In this document: positions 62,118-64,000 of the stretch, piece after piece
Layout: every line of letters begins with the position of its first letter
Numbering within the stretch: position 1 is the stretch's first letter
From: Achromobacter pestifer
GTDB taxonomy: Bacteria; Pseudomonadota; Gammaproteobacteria; Burkholderiales; Burkholderiaceae_B
Length of the DNA: 64,000 nucleotides
NCBI RefSeq assembly: GCF_902859625.1
Contig: NZ_CADIJX010000001.1
Span: 930,001 to 994,000 of the forward strand
Direction: 5' to 3'
Made by a program: the position numbers and the translations under genes
Notes under the pieces: generated by a model
Told to the model about the DNA's origin: nothing
The model's input: the letters and a program-made list of their open reading frames with translations, nothing else
Databases searched by the model: none

Positions 62118-63538
62118 GACAGTACCTTTCCGGGATTCATCAGATCCAAGGGGTCCAGCGCCTGCTTGATGCGGCGCATCAGGGTCAATTCAAGCCGGCT
62201 CTTGTAACGGGGCAGCGCGTCGCGCTTGACTTGGCCAATGCCATGCTCCGCGCTGATCGACCCGCCTTGTGCGTGGGCCTGCGCGTGCACGACGTCGTGG
62301 ATGCGATCTTCCAGATCGAACAGATGCCCCACGGGCCGGGACGGATCGTGCGACACGTTGTAGTGCAGGTTGCCGTCGCCCAAATGGCCGAACGCCATCG
62401 GCCGCAGCCCCGCGTCCAGCGCGTGCAATGCGTCGGCGGTGCCGCGCAGGAAGGCGGGCACGCGGGAGATCGGCACTGAAATGTCATGCTTGACGTTGCC
62501 GCCGTCACGCGCTTGCGCCAGGCCAATGGCCTCGTCGCGCAGCCGCCAGAACGCCGCCGACTGTTGCAGGTTGTGCGCGATCACCGCGTCAGCCAGCAAG
62601 CCGGATTCCAATGCCTCCTGTCCCAGCCGCAGCAACGCCGCGCCCGCGCCGTCAGCGGATTCCGACGAGGCCTCCAGCAGCGCATACCAAGGCTGGTGCA
62701 GTCTCGGCAGCGGCTGCTGCTGTTCCGGCACATGATGAGCCACCAGGTCCAGGACGGGCTGGCTGATCAACTCAAAGCCCGTCAGTGCCGCGCCCAGGCG
62801 CTGGCGCGCAAGCGACAGGAACGACAGCGCCGCCTCGATCGAGGGAAAACCCACGAAGGCGCTGCCCTGGCCGCCCGGCAGCGGGTACAGCTTCAGTGTG
62901 GCGGCCGTGATGACGCCCAGCGTTCCTTCGCTGCCGATGTACAGGTCCCGCAGCGAATAACCGGTATTGTCCTTGCGCAAGCCCCGCAGGCCGTTCCAGA
63001 TTTCGCCTTCGGCCGTCACCACCTCAAGCCCAAGCGTCAATTCACGGGTATTGCCATAACGCAGCACCTGCGTGCCGCCCGCGTTGGTCGACAGATTGCC
63101 GCCAATGGTGCAGCTGCCTTCAGATCCCAGGCTTAGCGGAAACAGCCGGTTGGCCTGGCGCGCGGCGTCCTGCACCGCAGCCAGCACACAGCCGGCCTGC
63201 ACGGTGATGGTGTCGTTATCGGTGTCCAGCGCCAGCACGCGGTTCAACCGGCCCAATGACAACAGCACGGCCTGCCCGCCCGCATCGGGCGTGGCGCCTC
63301 CCATCAACCCGGTGTTTCCGCCCTGCGGAACGACAGGCACGCCCGCCGCGCGGCAAAGCCGCAGCACCGCCGCCACTTCCTCGGCGTCGGCTGGCCGCGC
63401 CACGGCCAGCGCCCGCCCGTGCAGGCGGCCGCGCTGGTCCGTCAGGTAAGGATCGGCGTCCGCGCCCGTCCAGATCCACTCCTGCCCCAGGCGGGCACGC
63501 AAGGCGGCCAACAGGGAGTCGGCAATGTCGGCCGTCAT
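62114..63538 (-). CDS. FAD-linked oxidase (GlcD/D-lactate dehydrogenase family)
   Basis: The protein is 474 residues from MTADIADSLLAALRARLG. The PCMH-type FAD domain has VVPQGGNTGLMGGATPDAGG and GSCTIGGNLSTNAGG, and the C-terminal FAD-oxidase_C region has MAFGHLGDGNLHYN and AEHGIGQVKRDALP. The family oxidises D-2-hydroxy acids. Here it may act on a 2-hydroxy acid derived from the sulfur amino acid. The ATG overlaps the end of the binding-protein gene by 4 bp; a 44-residue upstream extension in frame overlaps that gene and is rejected. Confidence 0.9.
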   Translation of the reverse strand: MTADIADSLLAALRARLGQEWIWTGADADPYLTDQRGRLHGRALAVARPADAEEVAAVLRLCRAAGVPVVPQGGNTGLMGGATPDAGGQAVLLSLGRLNRVLALDTDNDTITVQAGCVLAAVQDAARQANRLFPLSLGSEGSCTIGGNLSTNAGGTQVLRYGNTRELTLGLEVVTAEGEIWNGLRGLRKDNTGYSLRDLYIGSEGTLGVITAATLKLYPLPGGQGSAFVGFPSIEAALSFLSLARQRLGAALTGFELISQPVLDLVAHHVPEQQQPLPRLHQPWYALLEASSESADGAGAALLRLGQEALESGLLADAVIAHNLQQSAAFWRLRDEAIGLAQARDGGNVKHDISVPISRVPAFLRGTADALHALDAGLRPMAFGHLGDGNLHYNVSHDPSRPVGHLFDLEDRIHDVVHAQAHAQGGSISAEHGIGQVKRDALPRYKSRLELTLMRRIKQALDPLDLMNPGKVLS

Positions 63539-64000
63539 GGCTTGGCTTGCGCCTCGGGCGGCGCACTGTCGAACTTGCCGGCTTGCGCCTGCGCGGTCGC
63601 CTGCTTCAAGTAATCCGCCGGCACGCCAAAGCGGTCGGCTTGCTTGACCAGCAGGCCTGTCTTCAACCAATCCTGAATGACGCCGTCGACGAAGGCGCGC
63701 GTATCGGCCTCATTGCGGCGCGTCCAGATGACGGTGGGCGACGGGATCAACTGGTCGGAGGTGGCCAGTTCAAAGTCGCTCCATTCCCGCCCGTTCGGGC
63801 CATGCAGCGTTTCATACAACGCGGGCTGGATGTGCACCGACGCATCGCAGCTTCCGCCTTTAAGCGCCAGCAAGGATTCGGGAATGTTGCGCAGCCCCTT
63901 GACCACGGCGCCATACGTATCCTGCAAGGGCTTGGCGAAATTGCTGCCTTGCGACACGCAGGCCACCTTGCCTTTCAGGTCTTCCCAACGCTTGATGCCG
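63535..64000 (-). CDS. Periplasmic amino-acid binding protein (5' end cut by window)
   Basis: The frame is open to the window edge; about 154 C-terminal residues are visible (GIKRWEDLKGKVACVSQGSN near the edge, then NFAKPLQDTYGAVVKGLRNI). These match lobe 2 of a family-3 solute-binding protein. The visible part contains two cysteines (VACVSQ, GGSCDASV) that may form a disulfide. It is the first gene seen in the sulfur run and supplies the binding protein for the permease pair downstream. The signal peptide is beyond the window. Confidence 0.85.
   Translation of the reverse strand, partial: GIKRWEDLKGKVACVSQGSNFAKPLQDTYGAVVKGLRNIPESLLALKGGSCDASVHIQPALYETLHGPNGREWSDFELATSDQLIPSPTVIWTRRNEADTRAFVDGVIQDWLKTGLLVKQADRFGVPADYLKQATAQAQAGKFDSAPPEAQAKP

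Overview
The window is about 64 kb of GC-rich, gene-dense chromosome. Protein content and gene style (monomeric NADP isocitrate dehydrogenase, many LysR regulators, family-3 amino-acid ABC importers, CDO/rhodanese proteins, MexHI-like RND pump) point to a beta-proteobacterium of the Alcaligenaceae, most like Achromobacter or Bordetella. This placement is inferred from remembered family distributions, not from a search. I see no rRNA, tRNA, CRISPR array, insertion sequence, phage gene or integrase. The window reads as ordinary chromosome rich in transport and regulatory islands.

Layout. 1-928 (-): end-truncated acyltransferase-type membrane protein. 1-9.2 kb: metal/siderophore uptake locus with a TonB receptor behind a Zur-like and a Fur-like operator, a two-component system, and a four-gene operon of binding protein, FecCD-type permease, azurin and ATPase. 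9.2-17 kb: secreted hypothetical protein, ilvA with an Ile-rich attenuator leader, icd, DedA, ArnT-like glycosyltransferase. 17-25.3 kb: fetAB, then an RND tripartite pump with its LysR regulator; an inverted repeat in the pump promoter shares its core with the regulator promoter. 25.5-28 kb: family-3 amino-acid importer. 28-30.4 kb: ArsR repressor with a leaderless-looking promoter and two copies of one operator, a quinone-oxidoreductase-like enzyme, and a membrane TlpA-type thioredoxin. 30.4-36.9 kb: acyl-CoA ligase, MHS transporter, thiolase-like protein and DUF35 protein (one operon), with a divergent LysR and a secreted MBL-fold protein. 37-41 kb: large orphan TerD-like protein, argC and a divergent LysR. 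41-44.6 kb: CLC channel, MarR, HPP-CBS membrane protein, with one operator motif in both promoters. 44.7-49.4 kb: sensor kinase, FixJ/NarL-type regulator and secreted HbpS/GlcG-like protein sharing a second operator motif, facing a YeeE/YedE-type sulfur transporter and a periplasmic rhodanese. 49.6-52.9 kb: lipoprotein, possible PD-(D/E)XK protein, aldo-keto reductase. 52.9-64 kb: a run of minus-strand genes for uptake and breakdown of a sulfur-containing amino acid (binding protein, FAD oxidase, aminotransferase, two permeases, ATPase, CDO-like cupin, trans-sulfuration lyase, VOC protein, CysB-like regulator, and a CDO-like/four-rhodanese fusion).

The most noteworthy points are the azurin gene inside a TonB/ABC metal-uptake operon, the kinase-regulator-HbpS module with paired TCCGTA-N4-TACGGA sites, the CDO/rhodanese fusion in which only one of four rhodanese domains keeps its cysteine, and several paired operators (MarR, ArsR, LysR) that define small regulons readable from the sequence alone.
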